Assembly: GCA_963708515.1 (NCBI GenBank)
Contig: CAVPSX010000022.1
Coordinates: 186,001 to 250,000 of the forward strand
Direction of reading: 5' to 3'
Length of the DNA stretch: 64,000 bases
From: JAPLJM01 sp963708515
Lineage (GTDB): Bacteria; Desulfobacterota; Syntrophia; Syntrophales; Fen-1087
Position 1 is the stretch's first letter; each line of letters begins with the position of its first letter. Of this stretch, positions 26,270 through 34,423 are shown piece by piece. The notes below the pieces were generated by a model. It was not told where the DNA came from. It saw only the letters and a program-made list of their open reading frames with translations, and did no database searches. Position numbers and translations under genes: made by a program.

Positions 26270-26926
26270 CTAAACAATGACAAATTTCTGGATATGCTTG
26301 ACGACTTCGTCCGGATCGTCGATGATTTCAATAAAATCGAGATCTTCGGGCAGGATCATGCTGGTGCGGATCATGGTTTTTTTGAGCCAGTCCAGCAGTC
26401 CCTTCCAGTATTCGCTGCCCATAAGGATCACCGGGAAGCTCTTGATGCGCCGGGTCTGAATCAGCGTCAGGGCCTCAAACAGCTCGTCCATCGTCCCGAA
26501 TCCGCCGGGCATGATGACATAGGCGACGGCATACTTGACAAACATGACCTTGCGGATAAAGAAATACTTGTAATCAATCGATATGTTGGCATAGGGATTG
26601 GGCTTCTGCTCAAAGGGGAGCCGGATATTCATGCCTACTGACTTGCCGCCTGCCTCGGCGGCGCCCTTGTTGGCCGCCTCCATGATTCCGGGACCGCCGC
26701 CGGTAATCACGCTGAATCCCTTCTGGGCCAGCCGGCGGGCCAGCTTCTCCGTTTTCTGGTAATAGGGATCATCCGGCGTCACACGGGCGGATCCGAAAAT
26801 ACTCACGGCGTTCTTGAGTTTGGAGAGCGACTCGATGGCCTCCACAAACTCCGCCATGATCCTGAAAATCCGCCAGGATTCCTCGATGGAAAGGGCATCG
26901 ACCAGGTATTGTCTCTCTGCTTCCAT
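26270..26926 (-). CDS. LOG-family Rossmann-fold protein (TIGR00730 type)
   Basis: Family members hydrolyse nucleoside 5'-monophosphates such as cytokinin riboside monophosphate, or AMP, releasing the base. The two hallmark loops are present: 'VITGGGPGIMEAANKGAAEA' and 'VIMPGGFGTMDELFEALTLI'. The protein has 218 residues with an N-terminal helical region before 'NAVSIFGSARVTPDDP'. The older label 'lysine decarboxylase' is misleading. It is 26 bases upstream of holA on the same strand and probably in the same transcript; substrate unknown. Confidence 0.88.
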   Translation of the reverse strand: MEAERQYLVDALSIEESWRIFRIMAEFVEAIESLSKLKNAVSIFGSARVTPDDPYYQKTEKLARRLAQKGFSVITGGGPGIMEAANKGAAEAGGKSVGMNIRLPFEQKPNPYANISIDYKYFFIRKVMFVKYAVAYVIMPGGFGTMDELFEALTLIQTRRIKSFPVILMGSEYWKGLLDWLKKTMIRTSMILPEDLDFIEIIDDPDEVVKHIQKFVIV

Positions 26927-26937
26927 GGCGTCCCCGA

Positions 26938-27129
26938 TTATACGCTTTTACGCCTTTGCACTTTGGCCAGTCTGCGGCGCGCCTCGATCGTCTTTCTTTT
27001 CTTCTTCACAGAAGGCTTCTCATAGGCCCGGCGAAGCTTCAGCTCTTTGAACAGGCCGCTTTTGGACAGCTTATTCTTGAGGATCTTCAAGGCCTTTTCA
27101 ACGTCATTGTCAAATACTTTGACTTCCAG
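26938..27129 (-). CDS. rpsU: 30S ribosomal protein S21, probable CUG start
   Basis: Small basic protein of the 30S platform involved in initiation. The 63-residue product from the CTG at 27127-27129 reads EVKVFDNDVEKALKILKN after the initiator and ends in a Lys/Arg-rich tail ('KPSVKKKRKTIEARRR'), matching S21. No ATG, GTG or TTG lies at the conserved start; a GGGAGGGGG site sits eight bases before the CTG, so initiation at CUG is the best reading. A longer frame from 27204 exists but would add 25 non-family residues across the ribosome site. S21 just precedes the LOG gene. Confidence 0.9.
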   Translation of the reverse strand: MEVKVFDNDVEKALKILKNKLSKSGLFKELKLRRAYEKPSVKKKRKTIEARRRLAKVQRRKSV

Positions 27130-27183
27130 TTTTTCCCCCTCCCTTCTCTCGCATATTAATTTGTTACAGTCGGCATAAAAAAA

Positions 27184-27225
27184 GGGCAGCACGACGCTGC
27201 ACAAAAAATGCGCCGTAAGCTACCC
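27184..27225 (-). terminator. Intrinsic terminator after hisC
   Basis: On the minus strand GGGTAGC...GCTGCCC forms the base of an imperfect hairpin, followed by seven T residues (27183-27177). It separates hisC from rpsU. Confidence 0.65.
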
Positions 27226-27255
27226 TGCCTGTTGCCTGTTTTTAGACCACGCTCC

Positions 27256-28320
27256 TTACTTGGCGATAATCCTTTTCAATTCCTCAATAAACGCCTCGTT
27301 TTCTTCGCGACTGCCGACGGTAACCCGGATGAACTGCCGGCTGCTCCAGGGAAAAATGAAAGGCTTGACCAGAATCCCCTTGCGAAGAAGCTGATCATAT
27401 ATATGAATTGCATTGAGATTGCAACTAAAAAAAATAAAATTCGCGACGCTCGGGCAGGGATGAATGCCGTCCATTTTCTGCAACGCGGCATAGAGGTTTT
27501 TCCGTTCTTCGATGATCCGGTCAATCAGTTCCGAAAATGCCTGCTGCTCATCCATGAAGAACCCGGCTGCCAGCTGTGACAGGCTGTTCATGTTATAGGG
27601 AAGGCGCACCTTGTTCAATTCCTGCACCAGTTCCGGGGCCCCGATTAAAAAACCGATACGCAGGGCGGCAAAGCCGACCTTGGAAAGGGTCCGCAGGATG
27701 ACGAGGTTTTGATACTGTTTCAGCAGGGGCAGCAACGTTTTCCCGGAAAAATTGAAATAGGCCTCGTCCACGACCACCACCCCGGCTGATGCTTCGAGAA
27801 TCGCCTCGATGCGGTCCTCGCTGAAGCAATTGCCCGTTGGGCTGTTGGGATAGCTCAGAAAGACCAGGGCCGGCGACTCTGCGGCAATTTTTTCAAGCAT
27901 GGCCGCCGGATCAAGATCAAAGGCGTCATCAAGAAGGATCTCCGTGACGCCGAGACCGCAGTTTGATCCGATGATGCGGTACATGACGAAAGTAGGCTTC
28001 GGCACGAGGATCATTGCCCCGGGACGGGCCATCGCCGCACAGAGAATCTGGATGAGTTCGTCCGAGCCGTTGCCCGTCATGATCCTGTTTTCATCGACGC
28101 CGCAGATGGCCCCATAGCGTTTGCGCAGCGCCGGCGCTCCCGGTTCAGGGTAGCGGTTCAGCGCCGTGTCCTGCATGCGCGCAAACAGCCTTTCCTGAAG
28201 CTGCGCGGGCAGTCCGTAGGGGCTCTCGTTGGCATCCAGCTTGATCCGGCATTTCATGCCCTCCGCCGGATAGGCTTGCTGCGTCAGCACCTCTTCTCTT
28301 ATGAGTTTTCCCAGATTCAT
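27256..28320 (-). CDS. hisC: Histidinol-phosphate aminotransferase
   Basis: PLP enzyme converting imidazole-acetol phosphate to histidinol phosphate in histidine synthesis. Aminotransferase class I/II features of the 354-residue protein: 'KLDANESPYGLPAQLQERL' near the N-terminus (typical HisC), 'MTGNGSDELIQILCAAM', 'FLSYPNSPTGNCF', 'VVDEAYFNFSG', and the PLP Lys in 'LRTLSKVGFAALRIG'. The other his gene in the window, hisD, is 25 kb away, so the pathway genes are scattered. Its start overlaps the end of the lipoate transferase gene by four bases (ATGA). Confidence 0.92.
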   Translation of the reverse strand: MNLGKLIREEVLTQQAYPAEGMKCRIKLDANESPYGLPAQLQERLFARMQDTALNRYPEPGAPALRKRYGAICGVDENRIMTGNGSDELIQILCAAMARPGAMILVPKPTFVMYRIIGSNCGLGVTEILLDDAFDLDPAAMLEKIAAESPALVFLSYPNSPTGNCFSEDRIEAILEASAGVVVVDEAYFNFSGKTLLPLLKQYQNLVILRTLSKVGFAALRIGFLIGAPELVQELNKVRLPYNMNSLSQLAAGFFMDEQQAFSELIDRIIEERKNLYAALQKMDGIHPCPSVANFIFFSCNLNAIHIYDQLLRKGILVKPFIFPWSSRQFIRVTVGSREENEAFIEELKRIIAK

Positions 28321-29141
28321 CTGTCCGTCCTGCCTTTTAGATTCCAGCGGTCGTTCGTGTATTTTTCCCTGAGCAGGCGTTGCTTGAGCGCCTCTTCGTC
28401 CGGGGTCAGCGCCTCCTCTTCGAGGCAGACGCCCAATGCCGCCTCAAAGCCCGTTTTCATGATCCGGCAGAGCGCTTCCATGTCCGGCAGCGCCACCCCC
28501 TCGTCGCCAAGCGAGGTGACGGACTGTCGCAGATGGGCGATCTGCTGATCCCGCCCTTCCGGATGCGGCAGCAAAAACGCTCCCGTGCGCAGCGGATCAA
28601 ACGCCAGCAGGAGTGAGCCATGTTGCAGAAAGGCGCCATGAGACCGCACCTGGGCGCTTCCGCATATTTTTCGCCCCCGAACGAGCAGCTCGTAGCGCGA
28701 CGGCGCCGAAAAACAGGAGGCTTCTACCGGCGCTTCCGGCAAGGTCCGGCCTTCATCGGCAATCTGGGCTTCTATATCCATTTCTCGCAGGCCCCGGATC
28801 AGGCAGCAGCTGATCCTCCGGTAGGTTCCCAGGATATCGGCGGGAAACCCGTCACGCTGCTCGAGGCCCACCACGGCATACGTCAGATCCTGCCCGTGAA
28901 AAACGGCCTTCCCGCCGGTGGGGCGGCGCACGATGTCGACGGAACGTTTACGGCAGGCGGCAAGGTCGATGTCACGGTCGATCTGCTGGAAGTAACCGAC
29001 GGAAACCGCCGGGGAAAACCAGGTATAAAACCGGACGGTCGGTGACGGACGGTCCCGGCTGAGCAGGAAAACCGCCTCATCCTCGGCCATGTTTTCGGAA
29101 GCCCGCAAACACGCGAATGGAAGGAGCCTCCAGCGCTTCAC
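28317..29141 (-). CDS. Lipoate/octanoate protein transferase (LplA/LipM family)
   Basis: A 274-residue member of the biotin/lipoate ligase fold. It has the key 'VDIVRRPTGGKAVFHGQDLTY' region, with the RRxxGGxAVxH motif that binds the acyl-adenylate, and the single-domain size typical of LipM octanoyltransferases or LplA catalytic domains. The invariant catalytic Cys of LipM may be the one in 'VEASCFSAPSRYELLVRGRK', positioned as in that family. It lies directly after gcvH, whose product is a lipoyl-domain protein and a natural acceptor, and overlaps hisC. Confidence 0.85.
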   Translation of the reverse strand: MKRWRLLPFACLRASENMAEDEAVFLLSRDRPSPTVRFYTWFSPAVSVGYFQQIDRDIDLAACRKRSVDIVRRPTGGKAVFHGQDLTYAVVGLEQRDGFPADILGTYRRISCCLIRGLREMDIEAQIADEGRTLPEAPVEASCFSAPSRYELLVRGRKICGSAQVRSHGAFLQHGSLLLAFDPLRTGAFLLPHPEGRDQQIAHLRQSVTSLGDEGVALPDMEALCRIMKTGFEAALGVCLEEEALTPDEEALKQRLLREKYTNDRWNLKGRTDR

Positions 29142-29147
29142 TGGATA

Positions 29148-29549
29148 CTACTCGCTTTCTGCCTCCTGGGCGATAAAGTCATGATACCCCTTGGCATCCA
29201 AAAGATCGTCCAGCTCGTCAAGATCATTCATCTCGACAACGATCAGCCATCCCGTGTCATGGGGATCGCTGTTGATGATGCCGATATCATCGGCGATATC
29301 TTCGTTCACGCTGATGATCTGCCCACTCACCGGCGAGATCAGCTCAACAACCCCCTTGGCCGATGATTCAATCGTTCCGAAGGGCTCATCCTGCTCGACA
29401 TCGGAATCCCCTTCCGGCAGTTCGACGGAGACCACCTCTCCAAGATTTTCCTGGGCATAATCGGTAATCCCGATTGTGGCCAGATCGCCGTCGATCCTGA
29501 GCCAGATGTGTTCACGACTGTAAAGCAGATCCTCCGGGAAAACTTTCAT
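29148..29549 (-). CDS. gcvH: Glycine cleavage system H protein
   Basis: Lipoyl-carrier protein that shuttles the methylamine group between the P, T and L proteins. The 133-residue beta-barrel has 'HIWLRIDGDLATIGITDYAQ' and the lipoylation site Lys65 in 'GTIESSAKGVVELISPVSG', then 'DPHDTGWLIVVEM'. No gcvT, gcvP or lpd is in the window, so it may serve a dispersed glycine cleavage system or, as in some bacteria, act as lipoate donor for other complexes. Its downstream partner, the lipoate transferase, starts six bases after the stop. Confidence 0.93.
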   Translation of the reverse strand: MKVFPEDLLYSREHIWLRIDGDLATIGITDYAQENLGEVVSVELPEGDSDVEQDEPFGTIESSAKGVVELISPVSGQIISVNEDIADDIGIINSDPHDTGWLIVVEMNDLDELDDLLDAKGYHDFIAQEAESE

Positions 29550-29567
29550 GTCACCCTGTCCTGTTGT

Positions 29568-30659
29568 TTATATTTTTATTGTCCTGAGATCTTTCGATAT
29601 GTTTGATAACAGGGCGCATCCGTCCTTCTGAACCACCACGAGATCCTCGATGCGGACCCCCCAGAGGCCGGGAAGATACACGCCGGGCTCCACGGTCACC
29701 ACCATGCCCGTCTCCAGAACCGCCTGAGACTGCGCTGCAAGTCGCGGATATTCATGGACGTCAAGGCCGACGCCGTGACCCGTCCCATGTGTGAAGGACT
29801 CGCCGAAGCCCTGTTTTTCAATCCAGCTCCTTGCCGCTGCGTCAATCGCCCGGCAGGCGGCGCCGGCGCGCACGGCCTCGATCGCCCGGTCGTGCGCTTC
29901 CTTTACGACCTGATAGACCTGTTTCTGCTTTGCATCCGGCCGGCCCAGCACGAACGTGCAGGTTTCATCGGAGTGGTAGCCCTCGCATACGGCGCCGAAA
30001 TCGATGGTCAACAGGTCACCCGCGCGGAGCGTGCGATCCTGCGGCCGGGCATGGGGCAGCGCCGAATTTGTTCCGGACGCGACGATGGTCGGAAAAGACG
30101 CCTCCTGCGCCCCGCCCCGCCGCATGGCGTCATCCAGATCCGCCGCGATCTCCCGCTCCGTCATCCCGGGCCTGACCCGCTCGAGAACCATACGGAGCGC
30201 CTGCGCTGCAATGGCCGCAGCTTCGCGGATTCTGGCGATTTCTTCTTCGTCCTTCACGGCCCGCAGGGCTTCCAGTTCCTCGCGCAGCGGACGAAAGGTC
30301 AACCCGGGGAGCCGCTCCTTCAGGGCGGTCCAGGTCGCCACGGTCATGGTTTCCGCCTCGAAGCCGACAACCCCGCTTCCATGCCCGGAAGTCACCTCAA
30401 CCAGCCCATCCATCTTGCTCTGGTACGGATGGACCTCAAAACCGCCGGCTTCGGCGCGGGCCTGGGTAATGTAACGACCGTCCACCAGCAGGACCCGGCA
30501 ATCCGGCCCGATGTACAAAGCCCCGTCACTGCCCGTAAATCCCGTCAGATAACGGATATTTTTCATGTCCAGGAAAACTAGCGCCTGCACGGACCACAGC
30601 GGAAGCCGCTTACGGATCCGCCGGAGGCGGCCTGCGAGAAACGGCTGCTCAGGTTGCAT
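29568..30659 (-). CDS. M24-family Xaa-Pro aminopeptidase
   Basis: Cytoplasmic metallopeptidase removing N-terminal residues next to proline. The 363-residue protein has a creatinase-like N-terminal domain ('DMKNIRYLTGFTGSDGALYI') and the pita-bread catalytic domain with the five metal ligands in 'TIDFGAVCEGYHSDETCTF', 'GTGHGVGLDVHEYP', 'VTVEPGVY' and 'VRIEDLVVV'. ATG 30659 is chosen as it begins a normal N-terminus (MQPEQPFLAGRLRRIRKRL); the longer frame upstream coincides with the TPR gene. The start overlaps the TPR stop by 11 bases. Confidence 0.92.
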   Translation of the reverse strand: MQPEQPFLAGRLRRIRKRLPLWSVQALVFLDMKNIRYLTGFTGSDGALYIGPDCRVLLVDGRYITQARAEAGGFEVHPYQSKMDGLVEVTSGHGSGVVGFEAETMTVATWTALKERLPGLTFRPLREELEALRAVKDEEEIARIREAAAIAAQALRMVLERVRPGMTEREIAADLDDAMRRGGAQEASFPTIVASGTNSALPHARPQDRTLRAGDLLTIDFGAVCEGYHSDETCTFVLGRPDAKQKQVYQVVKEAHDRAIEAVRAGAACRAIDAAARSWIEKQGFGESFTHGTGHGVGLDVHEYPRLAAQSQAVLETGMVVTVEPGVYLPGLWGVRIEDLVVVQKDGCALLSNISKDLRTIKI

Positions 30660-31341
30660 AGCCTCTGATCCTGCCCATATTGTCAAGCCAGCGTGACAGC
30701 TCCCGGATGACGCGCTGCCGGGCCTGCCCGTCCGCATGGTCTTGCCGTGCCGGCATTCGGTTCTCGATCTCCCGGAGTCGGGCAGCCGCTTCGGGGTGAT
30801 CCGGTTCACGCCGCAGAATCTCATTCAGGATATGGCGCGCCATGTCGGGCTGATTCTGGCGCAGATAGAGTTCCGCCAGCGTCATCGTATGGAAATCCGG
30901 CGCGATGGCGCTGATGTGTTCATATTGGTCCTGGTCTTCATCCGGCTGGAGCGCGTCCGCGCCGGCATCCATGAGCCGGTCCAGTTTTTCCAAAACCGTC
31001 GCGTATGGGGCTCCCTGAGGATTTAAGGCCAGAAAGCGCCGGTAAAACCGGACAGCCTCCTTCTTTAACCCCGATTCCCGGCAGATATCGCCCATGGCGG
31101 CATGGAGACGGGACCAGTCGCGGATACGTTTTTCCACGTCCTGCAGAATCTCCTCGACGCGCTCCAGTTTGCCCATGCGCGTCCAGACCTTGCACATCGC
31201 GATCCGGGCGTCCACGTCGTCAGGCAGTTGTTCGAGCCGCTCCGCTGCAAGTTCCTGCGCCAGATCGAACATGCGCACCTCCAGCAGGGCCTCCACCCTT
31301 GACAGGAACCGCCTGCTTCCTTCGGGATCTATTGAGCTCAT
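30649..31341 (-). CDS. Tetratricopeptide-repeat protein of unknown function
   Basis: A 230-residue all-helical cytoplasmic protein without signal peptide. TPR-like helix pairs can be seen at about 15-60 ('ALLEVRMFDLAQELAAERLE'), 75-115 ('AMGDICRESGLKKEAVRFYR'), and 150-190 ('LAELYLRQNQPDMARHILNE'). The C-terminus 'RELSRWLDNMGRIRG' may be a docking helix. Such proteins scaffold complexes; no specific partner is indicated. It leads a minus-strand gene run that continues with the Xaa-Pro peptidase and gcvH, and it stands at the boundary of the AT-rich insert. Confidence 0.7.
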   Translation of the reverse strand: MSSIDPEGSRRFLSRVEALLEVRMFDLAQELAAERLEQLPDDVDARIAMCKVWTRMGKLERVEEILQDVEKRIRDWSRLHAAMGDICRESGLKKEAVRFYRRFLALNPQGAPYATVLEKLDRLMDAGADALQPDEDQDQYEHISAIAPDFHTMTLAELYLRQNQPDMARHILNEILRREPDHPEAAARLREIENRMPARQDHADGQARQRVIRELSRWLDNMGRIRGYAT

Positions 31342-31810
31342 AAATAACTGTATTTACAAGATAATAATACGACCGCCCGCCCCGGGCGCCGAAACGGAAA
31401 AAAAGCTAACACAGCCCCCCCGGCCTGTCAAGAAAGAAATCCGGACCGGAGAATTTACAGTAACACAACAGGATTTGAGGTGACATTTTATTCCGGCAAA
31501 AGAGGGACTAATGAATCGTTATTGACAATACTTCACTTCTCTTTAGATTATCAGGATCAGATCCATATTGGCCTGCCCATCGACGTTTGAGTTCGACGCT
31601 TAATCTTCTTCGTTCTTTCATGGCAAGACCCTTCCTCCCTGGACACGGGAGGTTCGATACAGCTTGCTATTCTAACACTTTTTTATCCAACTTATGAAGG
31701 AAGATCATATATATGAAATTACAGACAAATCTTCTTCCATATTGATAATTAATTTGCCTTCAGGTATAAAAGACTAAATCTAATAAAAATGAACCTCCAT
31801 AGTGAGCGGT
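31342..31810. other. AT-rich intergenic region at the left edge of the methyltransferase insert
   Basis: Base composition drops sharply after about 31480. The only coding candidate is the 37-codon frame on the minus strand at 31508-31621. A TTGACA at 31522 with GATTAT 18 bases later could be a plus-strand promoter, but it is unconfirmed. No transposase, tRNA or direct repeat marking an insertion was found. Confidence 0.5.
31508..31621 (-). CDS. Possible 37-residue basic small protein
   Basis: An ATG at 31621 follows AGGGAGGAAGG by about eight bases and opens a frame reading MKERRRLSVELKRRWAGQYG before a further 17 residues. It is basic and resembles the N-terminal or truncated end of a mobile-element protein, but I do not recognise it. 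The good ribosome-binding site is the main support; a vestige of a longer gene is equally likely. Confidence 0.35.
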   Translation of the reverse strand: MKERRRLSVELKRRWAGQYGSDPDNLKRSEVLSITIH

Positions 31811-32506
31811 ATGCTAAGAAAGTTTTTCAGTAGGAAGATCAAGTCGCCATTGAGTTCCCCAGCAGATTTACCTTATTATACACACCTGCGAGATTTCGAA
31901 AAAAAGAATAAGATTCTGCACAGAAATGATATTTATGGTTGTGGCCCGCCAAGTGACATCGCTTCGGCTGAAATAGTTGAATTGATTAAAAAATATGCGG
32001 AAAGGGGGGAGTCAATATTAGACATTGGTTGCGGAATTGGGGCGTATATAAAAGAACTAAGTAGATTTGGATTTAAGTGTACAGGAATAGAGTACAACCT
32101 TCAATATGTTGAAAAATGCCAATCACAAGGGCTCGTCGTCAAACATATGAATGCTGAGAAATTAAATTTCGATGACAATTCATTCGATACAACATTAATG
32201 ATAGAAATACTGGAACATGTCGAAGATCCCTCACAAGCGCTAATGGAGGCATTTAGAGTTTCAAAATTGAATATTATTATTTCAGTTCCTAATATTGACA
32301 TATTACCAATTATGTCAAAATATAATGTGGTGCCTTGGCATTTACTGGAATCCACACACTTGAATTTTTTTACGCCAGTAATTCTTGAGAACTTACTAAA
32401 AAAAATTTCCAATAAAACCATTGTTCAAACATTTGGTCAATTTGCACCTTGGGTAACAGAACAAATTATGCATATGCACATATTAGGTGTTATCTACAAA
32501 GTTTAG
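31811..32506 (+). CDS. Class I SAM-dependent methyltransferase (AT-rich insert)
   Basis: A 231-residue methyltransferase. Motif I 'ESILDIGCGIGAYIKELSRF' binds SAM, 'FKCTGIEYN' gives the acidic residue of motif II, and 'FDTTLMIEILEHVEDPSQAL' is the post-I/motif IV region of Methyltransf_11 type. The N-terminal 55 residues are basic and Tyr-rich. ATG 31811 is preferred over GTG 31802. Codon use is strongly AT-biased, unlike the housekeeping genes around, suggesting acquisition. Such enzymes often act on sugar or lipid substrates in surface glycan clusters, but no other glycan gene is here. Confidence 0.85.
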   Translation: MLRKFFSRKIKSPLSSPADLPYYTHLRDFEKKNKILHRNDIYGCGPPSDIASAEIVELIKKYAERGESILDIGCGIGAYIKELSRFGFKCTGIEYNLQYVEKCQSQGLVVKHMNAEKLNFDDNSFDTTLMIEILEHVEDPSQALMEAFRVSKLNIIISVPNIDILPIMSKYNVVPWHLLESTHLNFFTPVILENLLKKISNKTIVQTFGQFAPWVTEQIMHMHILGVIYKV

Positions 32507-32579
32507 AAGGATGTTTTTTTATTGAGTGTTCTTTATACGGGATTCTCTATCCGATTTTTGCCGGTATCGAGGTAATTTT

Positions 32580-33317
32580 ATGACTAATTCTTTACGAGCC
32601 GCTATAAAAAAAATGTTAAAAAAAACTTTGAAGGCATCCGGTTTAAGTTTTGCTGACCGTTCTAATTATAAAAAAACATGGGATTTGCTGGCTAATAATT
32701 ATGCGAATGCAAAAATGTTTGTTGCAGGTTATGAGGATGAAGCACAATTTGAGCTAACTGCGAACCACACCGTAGATATTTTGGATCAATATGTTGGTAT
32801 AAAGCCCTCGGATGTGGTTCTGGAAATTGGCTGTGGGGTAGGAAGAGTCGGGAAGGTGCTGAGCGGAAGAGTTAGCAGATGGATAGGTGCAGATATCTCT
32901 GGGAATATGCTCGCCCACGCGGCCCAGCGTTTGAAGGGGAAGAGCAATATTGAGTTGTTGGAACTGGCTACCATCGGGCTAAGAGAAATTCCCAGTAATT
33001 CCGTTGATTTGGCCTATTGTACGGTCGTCTTTATGCACTTGCTTGAATGGGATCGCTATCGGTATGTAGAGGATAGTTTCCGTGTCCTAAAGTCAGGAGG
33101 GCGTTGTTTCTTTGACAATGTCGATATTATATCCGATCACGGATGGGAAGTGTTTTCGGCGGGTTACTCGATTGATGTGGAAAGAAGACCGTCACAGCTC
33201 AGTATGACATCATCGGGGGATGAACTGCGAACTTATGCGGAAAAGGCCGGGTTCCGGAATGTCAGAATTCACCGATGGGACAACGCGTGGGTTGGTGTAA
33301 CCGGGGTAAAGCCATAG
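32580..33317 (+). CDS. Class I SAM-dependent methyltransferase (second in the insert)
   Basis: A 245-residue methyltransferase with 'DVVLEIGCGVGRVGKVLSGR' (motif I), 'WIGADISGNMLAHAAQRL' (motif II) and 'VDLAYCTVVFMHLLEWDRYR' (post-I/IV), then 'FRVLKSGGRCFFDN'. The composition is AT-rich in the first third and becomes GC-richer toward the 3' end. ATG 32580 is used, since an in-frame GTG at 32526 lies in a poor context. It is 73 bases downstream of the first methyltransferase and in the same direction; the two are only distantly alike, so a recent duplication is unlikely. Substrate unknown. Confidence 0.85.
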   Translation: MTNSLRAAIKKMLKKTLKASGLSFADRSNYKKTWDLLANNYANAKMFVAGYEDEAQFELTANHTVDILDQYVGIKPSDVVLEIGCGVGRVGKVLSGRVSRWIGADISGNMLAHAAQRLKGKSNIELLELATIGLREIPSNSVDLAYCTVVFMHLLEWDRYRYVEDSFRVLKSGGRCFFDNVDIISDHGWEVFSAGYSIDVERRPSQLSMTSSGDELRTYAEKAGFRNVRIHRWDNAWVGVTGVKP

Positions 33318-33346
33318 CACAAAACTGCAAACGCCACAAAGCTCAT

Positions 33347-34423
33347 CTAAAGCCTGTCTATTCCTGCCTGTCCGCCAGGTTCCCCACCCTTGAGGGCGGG
33401 GAACCTGGCAGGATCCGTTGAAATGAAAGCCTCTTTGGATGTACTGTTGAGGGTAATTGTAGTCAAGGCATTGGAAGGATCTGGTGTGTCAAGAGGATAA
33501 TGACCAGAGAAACCCGGTAAAAAAGAGGGACTGGGGATGAAGAACAAGGGCTCCCTCCCCGGCCACGAAGGGGCTTCGGGTACAAATTGCATCAGGCTCA
33601 ATACGGCGGCTTTTCCTATGATACTGTAATGACCACCATCGCCGATATAGGCGGGTGCGATCCCGATAGTACATCCTGGCCTCACGGTGCCATGCCGGTC
33701 AGATGGCCTGTATCAGCTGCTGTCATCTCCCGCCGTGTATATGTGGTGGCGCAGTGCCCGTGTTATCCGTTATTGCCGTCGTAATCAGAAAGTTCTCCAC
33801 CCGCAGTACTCTCATCGTAAAGGTCACCTGAATTCCTCATGACCTTCTCACCGGCATTGTTCAACACGGTTGCCGTCACTAAGCTCGTGACCTGTCCTCG
33901 TTGTTAGCGTAGTCGGGTAGCAGGCAATTACGGTAATCTGGAAGGCGGTGATGCTGCCGCGCGCCCTTTCTCGTGATGGTGACGACACCGGAATAATCCT
34001 GGATGTTTGCCTGTACGGCGTCCTGGATGTTCAAACCGCGCTGCAGGCTCCCCGCCGTGTAGATGGCGTAGGCCTTGCCGACTGAATCCGTCCTGCCGCC
34101 GTTTAAGACGGTGAGGACGGCGCCGCTCTGGTTCGCGTTCGGGATGAAGTTGAAGGCGATCACCTGGCCGGGCAAGGGCTTGGGCGCGGGGGTGCACACC
34201 CCCGTGGTCTTGTCGCAGGTTTGGGTATTGTCCTGCAGCAGTCGCCGTGAGGATGCAGCTCTGCCCCGCCGAAAGCCCGTCGCACGGGCGCGTTACTGGT
34301 GAGGGTGACCGTTGCGCCGGTTGTATTCAATGTGCCCGCCGGGACGCCCTCCCCGCAGCCGCTGATGAAAAACAGACACAATAGCAATATGGCAGGGATC
34401 ATCAGGGATTTTCTTTTTTTCAT
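33347..34423 (-). pseudogene. Ig-like (invasin-type) domain lipoprotein downstream of pilQ, multiply frameshifted
   Basis: The start at 34423 encodes a lipoprotein signal, 'LLLCLFFISGCGEG', then 'TVTLTSNAPV'. From there the family sequence hops between frames: 'CDGLSAGQSCILTAT', 'QDNTQTCDKTTGVCTPAPK', 'GQVIAFNFIPNANQSGAVLT', 'YTAGSLQRGLNIQDAVQANI', 'GQVTSLVTATVLNNAGEKVM' and 'DLYDESTAGGELSDYDG' follow one another in order but in different frames, and a last open piece ends at 33347. At least five small indels are needed. The intact product would be a secreted lipoprotein of roughly 330 residues with bacterial Ig-like repeats, placed after pilQ as in several deltaproteobacteria. Present state: decayed gene or locally poor sequence. 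Confidence 0.65.
33374..33409. repeat. Perfect long hairpin near the end of the pil cluster
   Basis: GCCAGGTTCCCC (33374-33385) pairs with GGGGAACCTGGC (33398-33409), with an inner CCC-TTGA-GGG. No T-run follows on either side, so it is either a REP-like palindrome or a 3'-end stabiliser of the pil transcript. Confidence 0.6.

Noticed and set aside
33347..33685. A separate 112-residue gene downstream of the methyltransferases
   Set aside because: It is in line with the frame-hopping Ig-like lipoprotein remnants and has no own start signal, so it is treated as the distal piece of that pseudogene.
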